In this document: one piece after another, positions 6,898 to 14,478 of the stretch
Position numbering within the stretch: position 1 is the first letter of the stretch
Layout of the letters: each line of letters begins with the position of its first letter
Assembly: GCA_002474325.1 (NCBI GenBank)
Contig: DKNL01000088.1
Span: 1 to 16,678 of the forward strand
Direction: 5' to 3'
DNA length: 16,678 bases
Origin: Opitutales bacterium UBA7389
GTDB lineage: Bacteria; Verrucomicrobiota; Verrucomicrobiia; Opitutales; Opitutaceae
The notes under the pieces: generated by a model
Database searches by the model: none
Told to the model about the DNA's origin: nothing
What the model saw: the letters and a program-made list of their open reading frames with translations, nothing else
Made by a program: the position numbers and the translations under genes

Positions 6898-7677
6898 ATG
6901 CGAGAATACTATATTAGAAAAGAGGGCGACAAGGAAACGAGTGGTCCCTACAACCTCAACCAGATCACTTCACTTATCGAGGCCGGGAAGCTCGATAAAG
7001 AAACTGACATATACGATATCGACCAAGAGCTATGGATCACCATTGAGGATAACGAGGAGCTTATGGAGATTCTTTACTCGCAGAAGAAGAAACTTCCCCC
7101 TAAGGTAGAGTCTGAGGAGACCGAAGAGGAAGGCAAAAAGGCCGAGAAGAAAAAGGGTAAGAATCCGGAGGAAGAGGAAAAGTCGATTTCCGTGCCGGAA
7201 ATGATAGATAAAGCTAAAGGCCGGGATGATTCGGGTGGTCGATCGCCGGCGAAAAAACGGGCCCGGTCGGCATTCATAGACCTAAGATTCACTACTCTAT
7301 TCATTCTAGGAGCAGCGGTTACCATGGTCTTTCTCGATTGGGAATTGGTCAAGACCGCCAAAGCCCTCAGGATACTAGAGAGCCCCTACATTATCTTCGC
7401 TATCATCGATATCCTGCTTGGAATCTTCCTCCTTTTGCAAGTGACGGAAATCTATCCTCTGGTGAGACTAAGGGCCGCTATCGGCCTAGGGGCCTTGACA
7501 ATACTCTTTCTTACTAGCGGCGATTCAATGCTGGCGCTCGCCAACGCTCTATTGTGTGTAAGCATCTACTTTTGTACAGCAACATTGAGCACGCCTAAAG
7601 TGATTACCTTCTACATAACCGGTATTCTTAGTCTGGCAGGATACGTTACGCTTGTCGTTCTCCCAATTTTCTCATAG
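6898..7677 (+). CDS. GYF_2-domain membrane protein of unknown function
   Basis: The 259-aa product begins MREYYIRKEGDKETSGPYNL, a GYF_2 (DUF4339) domain at about 1-60: aromatic start, S-G-P-[YF] core, 'QITSLIEAGKL' helix, then a W (W46) before the end of the domain. GYF_2 domains are thought to bind peptides or proteins on the cytoplasmic side. Residues 61-125 are a highly charged low-complexity linker, first acidic then basic (KKAEKKKGK, PAKKRAR). Four or five hydrophobic spans follow: about 131-148, 163-182, 192-208 and 211-231 (closely spaced), and 235-257. The topology suggests a cytoplasmic sensor or adaptor domain tethered to a small membrane module. Two GTG/ATG-type starts lie upstream (the frame opens at 6835), but the GYF_2 domain starts right at ATG 6898, so I use that. 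No Shine-Dalgarno. Function is unknown; it precedes another small membrane protein, with which it may work. Confidence 0.72.
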   Translation: MREYYIRKEGDKETSGPYNLNQITSLIEAGKLDKETDIYDIDQELWITIEDNEELMEILYSQKKKLPPKVESEETEEEGKKAEKKKGKNPEEEEKSISVPEMIDKAKGRDDSGGRSPAKKRARSAFIDLRFTTLFILGAAVTMVFLDWELVKTAKALRILESPYIIFAIIDILLGIFLLLQVTEIYPLVRLRAAIGLGALTILFLTSGDSMLALANALLCVSIYFCTATLSTPKVITFYITGILSLAGYVTLVVLPIFS

Positions 7678-7810
7678 ATTGGCGTTGCATTTACACGTGG
7701 ATAGCCCGACACGTTGACCACAAGGACCGTGTTCGAAATCGGATGCGGAAGACGGCCATCGAAGCGAGCGAGCCCGATACCCCTCAATACGAGTAGTCTC
7801 CATCACTTGG

Positions 7811-8182
7811 ATGGGAATCAAAGAAAACCGGCTTATCAATTGGTCAGCAGCCTTGATTTTCAGCTCGCTGATCGACCTCATTCCCGTGACGGCAATCATG
7901 ATTCTCGTCTCGGGAATCGCTTTGGATAAAACCGATCTGGAACTGATGGTTATCAATATCTACAAGGGAATCAGCTACATTGTCTCGCAATTGGCGAGTC
8001 TCGAGGAGCTCGCCAGTGAAGACGCTCCAGTGGTAAGACGATTTCATGATTTGCTGGAACACGCTCAAAGATCCGCAATCAGCGATCTAACTATGGAGGA
8101 CATAATCGATCTTAAGGATAAATCCAATCGGTCTGACGATCTGAACACTAATCCGAACGAGCTATCCGCGGGCCACGGCTAA
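7811..8182 (+). CDS. Hypothetical single-pass membrane protein
   Basis: The 123-aa product has one clear transmembrane segment (about 12-38, WSAALIFSSLIDLIPVTAIM and on). A soluble, mostly helical acidic tail follows (about 45-123, e.g. SQLASLEELASEDAPVVRRF). I do not recognise a family. The N-terminal half (NRLINWSAALIFSSLIDLIP) is faintly like the first helix of RDD-family proteins, but the other RDD helices are missing. The only start codon in frame is ATG 7811, although the frame stays open upstream to 7718 with protein-like composition (ERARYPSIRVV), so an upstream frameshift or a non-standard start is possible. It sits 133 bp after the GYF_2 gene and 119 bp before the foldase gene, all on one strand. 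No Shine-Dalgarno. Confidence 0.5.
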   Translation: MGIKENRLINWSAALIFSSLIDLIPVTAIMILVSGIALDKTDLELMVINIYKGISYIVSQLASLEELASEDAPVVRRFHDLLEHAQRSAISDLTMEDIIDLKDKSNRSDDLNTNPNELSAGHG

Positions 8183-8246
8183 TCGTAATCAACTGCAATA
8201 AATCGCTGTTCTCTTGGCCAGGGCCCGGAAAGCCTCGTTTTGCCAA

Positions 8247-8274
8247 TTGACAGGCTGGCAACCGATCCTAACTT
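8247..8274 (+). promoter_or_regulatory. Candidate promoter for the PpiD-like gene
   Basis: A perfect -35 hexamer TTGACA (8247-8252) is followed after 16 bases by TAACTT (8269-8274), a poor -10. Transcription would start about 20 bases before the ATG at 8302. It would drive the foldase and the genes behind it; confidence rests mainly on the -35. Confidence 0.32.
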
Positions 8275-8301
8275 AGCCGTTCCAAATTTGCCGAACAACC
8301 C

Positions 8302-9990
8302 ATGATTTCCTGGCTTCAAACCAATCTGCAAAAGCACTTTCGCTTTCTGTTCATCATCCTTCTCGGGGTCGTTATTGTCGCCTTCGTTTTTACTATTGGA
8401 GCAGCACCCGGTATCGGCGATGGCCGCCAGAATATCCCGAATTTGAGGTTCTTCGATGTCGAGCTAACGACCGAGTCACAACGGCAAAAGTTTTTCAACG
8501 AAGCCTACTACAGCTCCCTGCTTAGCGGAGCGCCTATGAGCCAAGATCAGTTGAACCAATATGCATTTAATCGAGCAGCAGCCCTGCATTTGGCCAATAT
8601 ACACAACCTGCCCGGACCCAATACGGAACAGCTCACCAGCCACATCCAGGAACTGGGAATTTTCATGGGGGGCGACCAAGCGTTTAGTCGAGATGCCTAC
8701 TCGCGATTCCGCGACGAAATTCGAGCATCAGGTCAAATCAGCGAAGGCCAATTATCCCAAATCATGGAGGACGACTTTCGCATTAATCGGGTCTTCGAAG
8801 TGCTTTCAGGTCCCGGTTTCGTTATGGAATCCGAAGTGCTCGAGGAACTCAAACTGGACCAAACCCTGTGGTCGGTCGCCGTTGGCGAGCTCGACCTAAA
8901 CGAATTCGAACCAGTAATCGATGAATCGACCGAAAAGCTAGAAGAATTCTTCGCTCAAAATAGTTTTCGCTATACCGCTCCAGCCCGAAGAGTAATCTCT
9001 TACCTCGAATTTAAAGCTCTCGACTACATGGAAGAGATCGATGTCGAAGAATCCGATCTCGAAAGCTACTTCAATCTAAATCAATCCCGATATACAAAAA
9101 CAATTGAAGCGGAAAAATCCGAAGAGAATCAGGCAAGCGAAGAAGAAACTAGCGAACCCAAAATCGTCCAGCTGTCATTCGAGGAAGCCCATGATCAAGC
9201 TGAATTTGACTACAAGCTAGAGCAAGCTCGCCAAGTTAGCCGCAAGAATGCTGAATCCGTAGGACTCGCTATCGTTGAACTCGATAACGCGACGGAAGCC
9301 TCCCAAGCGCTTTCTCTCGAGCGCATAGAAAGCCTCACCGAGCAAAAGGGTATCCAAACCAAACATACCACGCCTTTCGCCCGAAATGAACGGCCACTAG
9401 GACTGGCTTGGAGCCAAAACCTAATCGCCACCTCCTTTCAGTTAAATGAAAGCTACATGTACTCTCAGCCCATTATCGAAGGAGACTCTACCTACATTCT
9501 GTTGCTAGAAAGCGAGACCCCGGAATTCGTTCCCTCATTCAAGACCGTGGAAGCTCGTATCAAAGAGGATTATAGGGAAGAGGAAGGACGACGCTTGAGG
9601 ACAGAACACGCCAACACGCTAGCCTCTGAGCTCAATGAGCTCGATTCCGAAGCATTTAAAACGAAAGCGGAATCGAAAGGGATGACGATTTCCGAGTTTT
9701 CTAAATTCAAGCGCGGAGATACGGTCGAAGGATTAGACTCCGGTCTCATATTCTCGATTATAAATCTAGAAATTGGTAATGTATCCAATGTGACTATACG
9801 TGAAGACAAAGGATACATTATTCAGGTATTGGGAAAAGAGATTCCAGAAATCGACACGGATAACGAGGAATTCGAATCGCGCATGGCAGTGCTCTCCGGA
9901 AATTACGAGCGATACGCCGTCTCTCAATACATCAGCAAACTAGCGAACGACGAACTAGTGCGGGCAGGTTTGGCGGCCGCCCCGAATTGA
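8302..9990 (+). CDS. Inner-membrane-anchored PpiD/SurA-like periplasmic foldase, parvulin active site not recognisable
   Basis: The 562-aa product has an N-terminal anchor typical of PpiD: short positive cytoplasmic part (MISWLQTNLQKHFR) and one TM helix (about 14-34), the rest in the periplasm. Residues 50-230 resemble the helical SurA_N-like chaperone part (many Q/N/R, 'FNEAYYSSLL', 'QDQLNQYAFNRAAALHLA'), ending in a segment typical before a rotamase domain (FAQNSFRYTAPARRVISYLEF, about 218-238). A Glu-rich stretch (268-288) follows. Segments about 360-412 (PFARNERPLG..ATSFQLNES..QPIIEGDSTYILLLES) and about 478-520 look like the C-terminal half of parvulin domains (the 'F.l..ge.s.pi....gy.i..l' pattern). 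I see neither the catalytic His motifs nor a complete rotamase domain, so it is probably a chaperone and not an isomerase. It likely helps fold or hold outer-membrane clients; a TolC-family gene lies downstream on the same strand. Confidence 0.75.
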   Translation: MISWLQTNLQKHFRFLFIILLGVVIVAFVFTIGAAPGIGDGRQNIPNLRFFDVELTTESQRQKFFNEAYYSSLLSGAPMSQDQLNQYAFNRAAALHLANIHNLPGPNTEQLTSHIQELGIFMGGDQAFSRDAYSRFRDEIRASGQISEGQLSQIMEDDFRINRVFEVLSGPGFVMESEVLEELKLDQTLWSVAVGELDLNEFEPVIDESTEKLEEFFAQNSFRYTAPARRVISYLEFKALDYMEEIDVEESDLESYFNLNQSRYTKTIEAEKSEENQASEEETSEPKIVQLSFEEAHDQAEFDYKLEQARQVSRKNAESVGLAIVELDNATEASQALSLERIESLTEQKGIQTKHTTPFARNERPLGLAWSQNLIATSFQLNESYMYSQPIIEGDSTYILLLESETPEFVPSFKTVEARIKEDYREEEGRRLRTEHANTLASELNELDSEAFKTKAESKGMTISEFSKFKRGDTVEGLDSGLIFSIINLEIGNVSNVTIREDKGYIIQVLGKEIPEIDTDNEEFESRMAVLSGNYERYAVSQYISKLANDELVRAGLAAAPN

Positions 9991-10172
9991 ACTTGGATGG
10001 AAATTCCGAATTGCCAGATCAATGCCCGAAATGCGGGCAGGCTATAAAACCTTTGCAAGCGTTGACTGCCCCACCCTCTCGTATCGCTCGAAAGCCCAGT
10101 ACGGCCAAGGAAAAATCAGCCAGATTTCGAATCTACAAACGCTTGGTTAAGGAAGAATACGAAAAACAGTAA
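9987..10172 (+). CDS. Small CPxC-motif (half zinc-ribbon) protein
   Basis: This 61-aa frame starts with TTG overlapping the foldase stop codon (TTGA, 9987-9990), a layout common in translationally coupled operons. Near the N-terminus it has a single CPKCG knuckle (C13, C16), then a proline/serine stretch and a very basic tail (KEKSARFRIYKRLVKEEYEKQ). One CxxC pair cannot bind zinc tetrahedrally alone, so it would have to dimerise or the knuckle is vestigial. Small proteins of this kind, annotated as hypothetical zinc-ribbon proteins, are common in Verrucomicrobiota. No Shine-Dalgarno is visible and no ATG gives a longer reading, so it could still be a chance frame. Confidence 0.4.
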   Translation: MNLDGNSELPDQCPKCGQAIKPLQALTAPPSRIARKPSTAKEKSARFRIYKRLVKEEYEKQ

Positions 10173-10223
10173 TTCGGTCCGTGCCAACGGTCGGCGAATG
10201 AAGCTGGCCAATCAGGGCTCACT

Positions 10224-11210
10224 TTGGCATCAGGGTTTTCAGTGATACGCGAACAACGGCATCTCCTATACGGTCTTACCAACCAATCCTATTCGTCCAA
10301 GGGCATTTGGCTACTGGGTCTACTCTACTTCGGTTCCCTATTCGTCGCGGTTTTCCTTAGCCTAGCGGCCTGGAAAATCACGCATTTCGCGGATCCGGAC
10401 GGAAGCAGTTATTTGGCAAGCAAACCCTATACAAAGTTCTTCGACAGAAGTCGCTGGCTCTGCGTTCTTCTAATCTTGCCATTCCTCTTTTGGAAGTGCC
10501 GCATTACATCGTTTCAGTCGGCGGGTTTCTCTCGGCCCTTCTTGAAGACTGCAACCACTTGGTTTACCTACGGGTTCGGCATGATCGCCATCATTTACGC
10601 GAGCTCAGCAGCATTTGGAGCTATCCAGCTTAAGTCCGATGTATCAGCCGGCGGGTTTCTCTCGAATCTGGGGAATGCCATGCTAGCAGGCATTTTGGTC
10701 GGCCTCTTAGAAGAAATAGTATTTCGCGGGCTTGTATTCAGGATGTTCTACACCGTGTTGAGGCCTTTACCAGCTATCCTGCTATCCTCCTTGTTTTTCG
10801 CCATCCTCCACTTCAAAGCTTCAGCGGAGGTCTTCACGAATACCTCGCCTCAAGAAATCGGTCTCTACGAGGGCTTCTACACGGCTTGGGCGATGATGGC
10901 AGCATTAGTTACTGAATTCGACTTCACTTACCTCACTTCTATTTTTCTTGTGGGCATTCTTCTGCACCAAGTATTTCTTCTGACTTCCAATCTCTGGGCA
11001 AACGCGGCTCTTCATTCCGGATGGGTCTTTACAATCAAAGCAGTAGGAGGAGGATTCGAAACCTCTTCCTCCGCGAATGCCTTTACCGGTACGACACGCG
11101 TCGCCGACGGCTACTTAGTTATTCTCGTTCTAATCGCTTTTTGCGCGATCTTCGCTTGGAAATTGCGGTCCAAAACATCGACTCGTGAAGAAAGGAAAGT
11201 TCCCACATGA
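10224..11210 (+). CDS. CPBP-family (CAAX-type) intramembrane metalloprotease
   Basis: A multi-spanning membrane protein (328 aa, about eight hydrophobic spans) of the CPBP/Abi family (PF02517), related to the eukaryotic CAAX endopeptidase Rce1. The three family motifs are all present: EEIVFRG (E163, E164, R168), FFAILHF (H196), and ANAALHSG (N260, H264), so the glutamate/histidine site is intact. Bacterial members process or modify membrane proteins, bacteriocins or sensors; the substrate here is unknown. The start is uncertain: TTG 10224 or GTG 10242, with no in-frame ATG near the N-terminus and no Shine-Dalgarno. The TGA overlaps the ATG of the TolC-family gene (ATGA, 11207-11210), so the two are very likely co-transcribed and translationally coupled. 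A 24-bp direct repeat (10511-10534 and 10641-10664) lies inside the gene in two different reading frames. Confidence 0.85.
   Translation: MASGFSVIREQRHLLYGLTNQSYSSKGIWLLGLLYFGSLFVAVFLSLAAWKITHFADPDGSSYLASKPYTKFFDRSRWLCVLLILPFLFWKCRITSFQSAGFSRPFLKTATTWFTYGFGMIAIIYASSAAFGAIQLKSDVSAGGFLSNLGNAMLAGILVGLLEEIVFRGLVFRMFYTVLRPLPAILLSSLFFAILHFKASAEVFTNTSPQEIGLYEGFYTAWAMMAALVTEFDFTYLTSIFLVGILLHQVFLLTSNLWANAALHSGWVFTIKAVGGGFETSSSANAFTGTTRVADGYLVILVLIAFCAIFAWKLRSKTSTREERKVPT
10511..10664 (+). repeat. Short direct repeat inside the CPBP gene
   Basis: Bases 10511-10534 and 10641-10664 match at 22 of 24 positions, sharing the uninterrupted 16-mer CGGCGGGTTTCTCTCG. The copies are 130 bp apart, so they are read in different frames and encode different peptides (QSAGFSR versus SAGGFLS). 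Protein constraint therefore does not explain the similarity. Confidence 0.6.
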
Positions 11211-12706
11211 CAAAATCGCCTCCTCCAGCGCTTCGATCAAGCCAATCTTACGTTCGATCCTTCTTCATTCTGGTTCTGTGTCTGACTAGTTTGGGACTAC
11301 AGGCACAAGAAATCCTGACTGTTGAGAAAGCCATTCAAATGGCTTTAGAAAGCAATTTCGACGTTCGTATCAGTGATAATACGACTAAGCGGGCTGAACA
11401 AGACGTGAAGATCGCAGACTCTGAATTCCAACCGAGCTTCGGCATCACTACCTCAGATAGTTTCAATACCCAAGTCCGGTCAGGGGATCTCCTAGATGGA
11501 GCCGCTCAACCTCAATCAAACAATCAGGTTAGCCGAGCAATCGTATCTCAAGATTTGAATACGGGCGGCAATATATCGTTGAGTACTCGCCTGAATCGCA
11601 ATTTCTCCAACTCAACAAATAGCACTATCAATCCCCGCTATGTCGCCAGCACAACGCTTAGTTTGCGACAGCCTCTTCTCAGCGGCTATGGTCCCGATGT
11701 CGCCAAAGCCCGTCGCCGTTTAGCCCGTCTTTCCCTCGATCAAGCCAATCTCGATTTTCAGGCCACCGTTCTCCAAGTCGTGAACACCGTGGAATCCTCC
11801 TATCATTTTCTGGCCTTCGCTCAAGAGCAGTTGAATGTTCGCCAGGCGGCTTTAGATCTAGCTAACGCCCTATTTTCAGAGAATAGAACAAAAATGGATA
11901 CAGGCATAGCCACGAGCCTCGACGTTCTTCAGGCGGAAGTTGGTGTAGCCAACGCGACCGACCGCCTCTTGCGGGCCGAAAAAGAGCTAGAAGATGCTAA
12001 AGACCGCTTGATCACCGTGATTGGGGACGAGTCCCTGCGAGAGCGCACGTTGATAGTCGAGGCGCCAGACGTAGAAGATCCTATCGAGCCGAATGTCGAA
12101 ACGACATTCAATCGTGTTATCGAAAATGCACCCCGCTACTTGACGCTTCTCAATCAGCGATACCAACGGGAAATCGAGTTGAGAAGGGCTAAGCGCAATC
12201 GCCTGCCATCCCTTAATCTCAATGGCGACTATTCACTAACCGGTCTCGAAGGTTCGCTCGAATCCGCCTTTGACGATGTTACCGAAGCCGATAGCTACAA
12301 CTGGCAGTGGTCCCTTTCGCTTGACGTCCCCTGGGGGCTCAATGAAAAGCGGGCCAACTTCATAAAGGCCCAAATCCAACTGGATACCGAAGATGCTAGA
12401 GCCGTGAGAGAAAAGCAGCGATTGATTCGCGACACGAGAATCGCCGTTAGAAACGTGATCACCGCAATCGAGGGAATCGGTATCAGAGAACTCGCTACCA
12501 AACTTAGCATCGAGGAATTCGAAATGGAAAAGGCCAAGTTCGATGCTGGCTTGAGCACCGGCCGACAAGTACTAGAGGCTCAGCAAAGAATGGATGAATC
12601 CCGAGTGGACGAGCTTCAAGCGAAAATCGATCTTCTGGATGCCTACTCGGAGTTGAGGGAACTGAATGGAGCTTCGCTCGAGCGCTACGGGATCGAATTC
12701 GAATAG
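11207..12706 (+). CDS. TolC-family outer-membrane efflux channel
   Basis: The 499-aa product has a signal peptide (about 1-34: basic n-region, hydrophobic FFILVLCLTSLGL, probable cleavage after LQA) and two OEP domains (PF02321). The first spans about 37-270 (VEKAIQMALESNFDVRISD, opening the periplasmic helical tunnel, then a beta-rich stretch with LRQPLLSGYG at about 155). The second, about 305-495, has ENAPRYLTLLNQRYQREIELRRAKRNRLPSLNLNGDYS and then YNWQWSLSLDVPWG. The duplicated coiled-coil/beta-barrel layout is what forms the trimeric channel-tunnel. These proteins export drugs, lipids, polysaccharides or proteins with an inner-membrane pump and a membrane-fusion protein. Neither partner is in the window, and the neighbours are a CPBP protease (4-nt overlap upstream) and a phosphoesterase (10 bp downstream), so the substrate is open. 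A purine stretch (AAAGGAAAG) before the ATG is a weak Shine-Dalgarno. Confidence 0.9.
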   Translation: MTKSPPPALRSSQSYVRSFFILVLCLTSLGLQAQEILTVEKAIQMALESNFDVRISDNTTKRAEQDVKIADSEFQPSFGITTSDSFNTQVRSGDLLDGAAQPQSNNQVSRAIVSQDLNTGGNISLSTRLNRNFSNSTNSTINPRYVASTTLSLRQPLLSGYGPDVAKARRRLARLSLDQANLDFQATVLQVVNTVESSYHFLAFAQEQLNVRQAALDLANALFSENRTKMDTGIATSLDVLQAEVGVANATDRLLRAEKELEDAKDRLITVIGDESLRERTLIVEAPDVEDPIEPNVETTFNRVIENAPRYLTLLNQRYQREIELRRAKRNRLPSLNLNGDYSLTGLEGSLESAFDDVTEADSYNWQWSLSLDVPWGLNEKRANFIKAQIQLDTEDARAVREKQRLIRDTRIAVRNVITAIEGIGIRELATKLSIEEFEMEKAKFDAGLSTGRQVLEAQQRMDESRVDELQAKIDLLDAYSELRELNGASLERYGIEFE

Positions 12707-12716
12707 CCGATTGCGA

Positions 12717-13166
12717 ATGGACTCGACATTAAACATTGCGGTTATTTCGGATACGCATGACAAAGTACCCGAAAAATTGATTTCTGCTATCGAGTCCGCA
12801 GACGAAATCTGGCACCTCGGGGATATCTGCGATTTGGAATCATTGCAACGCCTTCGGTCCCTAGGCCCCGAGTTTCTCTCCGTACAAGGCAATTGCGATC
12901 CATATGAGCAATCTCCACATTCTCTCGTTCTAGAAAGGTTCGGGATACGCTTCCGATTACAACATCGACCGCCTCAAACTTCGGACTCTTCAGTCGATGT
13001 TGTCTTGTTCGGACATTTGCACTATCCCGTTAAACGCAAAACCGACTTTGGATACGAACTTAACCCAGGCGCCGTAAATGGACCGAGAGATGGCAGCCAA
13101 TCTTCGTTCGCTTGGCTCTCATTCGCAATTGAGGGTGTTTGGAGCTGGAGGTTAGCCGCGATCTGA
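12717..13166 (+). CDS. YfcE/MJ0936-type metallophosphoesterase
   Basis: This 149-aa protein is a compact calcineurin-like phosphoesterase of the YfcE/Vps29 class, acting on phosphodiesters with two metal ions. Motifs in order: ISDTHD (D12, H14), HLGDICD (D36), VQGNCD (N59), QHRPP (H83, the position of the family's H-G), and FGHLHYP (H100, H102). All metal ligands expected in the family are present. The frame is open from 12666, within the TolC gene, but the family starts right before the first beta strand, so ATG 12717 (10 bp after the tolC stop) is preferred; MDSTLNIAVISDTHD fits. No Shine-Dalgarno. Its place behind tolC suggests co-transcription. The substrate cannot be read from the sequence. 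Confidence 0.85.
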   Translation: MDSTLNIAVISDTHDKVPEKLISAIESADEIWHLGDICDLESLQRLRSLGPEFLSVQGNCDPYEQSPHSLVLERFGIRFRLQHRPPQTSDSSVDVVLFGHLHYPVKRKTDFGYELNPGAVNGPRDGSQSSFAWLSFAIEGVWSWRLAAI

Positions 13167-13278
13167 CCAGCGAATTCGATCCGAACTAGATTTGCCCAGT
13201 GTACAATAGGTTCAGCTCAGGGGGTAATTGCCGATTTTAACCTTTCTACAGAATTTTAAGCCTCTGTTATTCCAAAAT

Positions 13279-14166
13279 ATGCCAACAGTCCACGAAACCG
13301 CTCAGAAGCTCAGTATCATGAGTTTTAATATCGCACATGCAAGGGGCCTGTCCATCTACCAGGGTTTTCATAGTACGAACAGCATCAAAAAAAATCTAGA
13401 GAGGATTTCTCAACTAATCAAACTACACTCGCCAGACATTGTAGCCTTTCAGGAAATCGATCAATCTTCCCACTGGAATCGCCACATAGACCTGCTGAAG
13501 CACATCCAGGAGGAAAGCGGTTACCCTCACGCAGAACATGGGATACACAACACCCGGTTCGGTCGCAAACCCTTGTGCTACGGAAACGCGTTTCTCTCAA
13601 AGTATCCAATATCCGAATGCATTGTTACTCCTTTTGGTAATCGCAACCTAGGGGAAAAGGGATTCATGGACGCCCGGTTCATAGTTGGCTTCAGGAGCAT
13701 CGACATAATCAACCTCCACCTAGACTTCGGCTCGAGAAGAGCCCGAATCGCCCAGATCGAAACCATCCTCGAACGAATTAAGCGATTTTCGGAGTCGCAT
13801 GCTCAAGATACACCCCCCATCATTTGCGGCGACTTCAATACTTGCTCTCGCCGTTTCGGCGACGCTGTCCGCCAATTCCTTATAAAGGTAGCCCACCACA
13901 CCCCCTATACCTGCCACCCGCAAAACAAGCGGACGTTCCCAGCCTATCTACCCTCAAGAGGATTAGATTTCGTCCTTGTTCCCAAGCCGTTTACCGTTTC
14001 TCGGGCTGAGGTCATAAAAAGCTTCGCCTCAGACCATTTGCCCATTCAAATCGATGTCGAACTCCCGGGGACACCAACCAGGCTCAATAGATTGGGAGCC
14101 CGCTCTCTGGAGAAGGGCCGTTTAGAGTACCTCCCGCTAGATAAGCGAAAGCCCCAAACCGACTAG
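13279..14166 (+). CDS. Endonuclease/exonuclease/phosphatase-family hydrolase
   Basis: A 295-aa member of the EEP superfamily (PF03372), metal-dependent phosphodiesterases including DNase I, ExoIII, sphingomyelinase and inositol phosphatases. Motifs: MSFNIAHARG (N17), AFQEID (E59, Mg ligand), INLHLDFG (H147), CGDFNT (D185, N187), LDFVLV (D230) and SDHLPI (D252, H253). All catalytic positions are present. The product has no signal peptide, so it is probably cytoplasmic. The HAEHG and 'RR-A-R-xx-Q' wording after HLDFG is common in uncharacterised bacterial EEP proteins near lipid metabolism; I cannot say which substrate it uses. The frame opens upstream at TTG 13228, which has GGGGG just before it, and would add 17 residues unlike the family; ATG 13279 is my choice, with real uncertainty. 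TACAAT at 13202-13207 could be a -10, without a matching -35. Confidence 0.85.
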   Translation: MPTVHETAQKLSIMSFNIAHARGLSIYQGFHSTNSIKKNLERISQLIKLHSPDIVAFQEIDQSSHWNRHIDLLKHIQEESGYPHAEHGIHNTRFGRKPLCYGNAFLSKYPISECIVTPFGNRNLGEKGFMDARFIVGFRSIDIINLHLDFGSRRARIAQIETILERIKRFSESHAQDTPPIICGDFNTCSRRFGDAVRQFLIKVAHHTPYTCHPQNKRTFPAYLPSRGLDFVLVPKPFTVSRAEVIKSFASDHLPIQIDVELPGTPTRLNRLGARSLEKGRLEYLPLDKRKPQTD

Positions 14167-14176
14167 GGTTTGAGGC
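14151..14176. terminator. Imperfect hairpin between convergent genes
   Basis: GCCCCAAACC and GGTTTGAGGC pair with one mismatch around a 6-nt loop, overlapping the stop codon of the EEP gene (14164-14166) and lying 30 bases past the end of the SWIB gene. On the minus strand it is followed by only three T residues, and on the plus strand by A-rich DNA, so it is a weak bidirectional terminator at best. Confidence 0.4.
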
Positions 14177-14205
14177 TCTCAAAATAAAAAAGGGGATGAT
14201 TCTAG

Positions 14206-14478
14206 CTAGCTTACGTGATTTGAAACCAGCTTCGTCATTTCAAACATCGTAACCTTGTCTTTACCATCGAAGACAGCTCTCAAATTGTCATCCGCGATGA
14301 TCTCTCGCTTGTTTGAAGGATTCTGCAAATTGTTAGATTTGATATAATCCCAGAGTTTCTTCGTCACTTCAGTGCGAGGTAGTGGATCCGCTCCCACAAC
14401 CGCAGCAAGAGCCGCATCTGGGGTAACGGGTTTCATGAATGCCGCATTGGGCTTTTTATTTGATGAACCATTAGCCAT
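14206..14478 (-). CDS. Stand-alone SWIB/MDM2-domain protein
   Basis: The 90-aa product is almost wholly a SWIB domain (PF02201). A short Ser/Asn/Lys-rich start (about 1-13) is followed by FMKPVTPDAALAAVVGADPLPRTEVTKKLWDYIKSNNLQNPSNKREIIADDNLRAVF. The signature helices (V-T-x-x-L..WxYIK..NLQxPxNKR..I..D..L..[LV]F) are unmistakable. Eukaryotic SWIB domains sit in chromatin-remodelling and MDM2-type proteins; bacterial copies occur in Chlamydiae and Verrucomicrobia, sometimes fused to topoisomerase I. A role in DNA topology or nucleoid organisation is an inference from those fusions. The ATG (complement of 14476-14478) has GGAG about 13-16 bases upstream, slightly too far for a good Shine-Dalgarno. 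It is monocistronic and convergent with the EEP gene. A perfect 8-bp palindromic hairpin lies 54 bp upstream of its start. Confidence 0.9.
   Translation of the reverse strand: MANGSSNKKPNAAFMKPVTPDAALAAVVGADPLPRTEVTKKLWDYIKSNNLQNPSNKREIIADDNLRAVFDGKDKVTMFEMTKLVSNHVS

Noticed and set aside
7672..7956. Minus-strand 94-codon frame between the GYF_2 and 123-aa genes
   Set aside because: It is antisense to the start of the 123-aa gene, has no motif or Shine-Dalgarno, and runs against the orientation of the whole region.
9210..9818. Minus-strand open frames within the PpiD-like gene
   Set aside because: They are serine/arginine-rich, as expected of the antisense of a Glu/Ser-rich coding sequence, and contain no motif.
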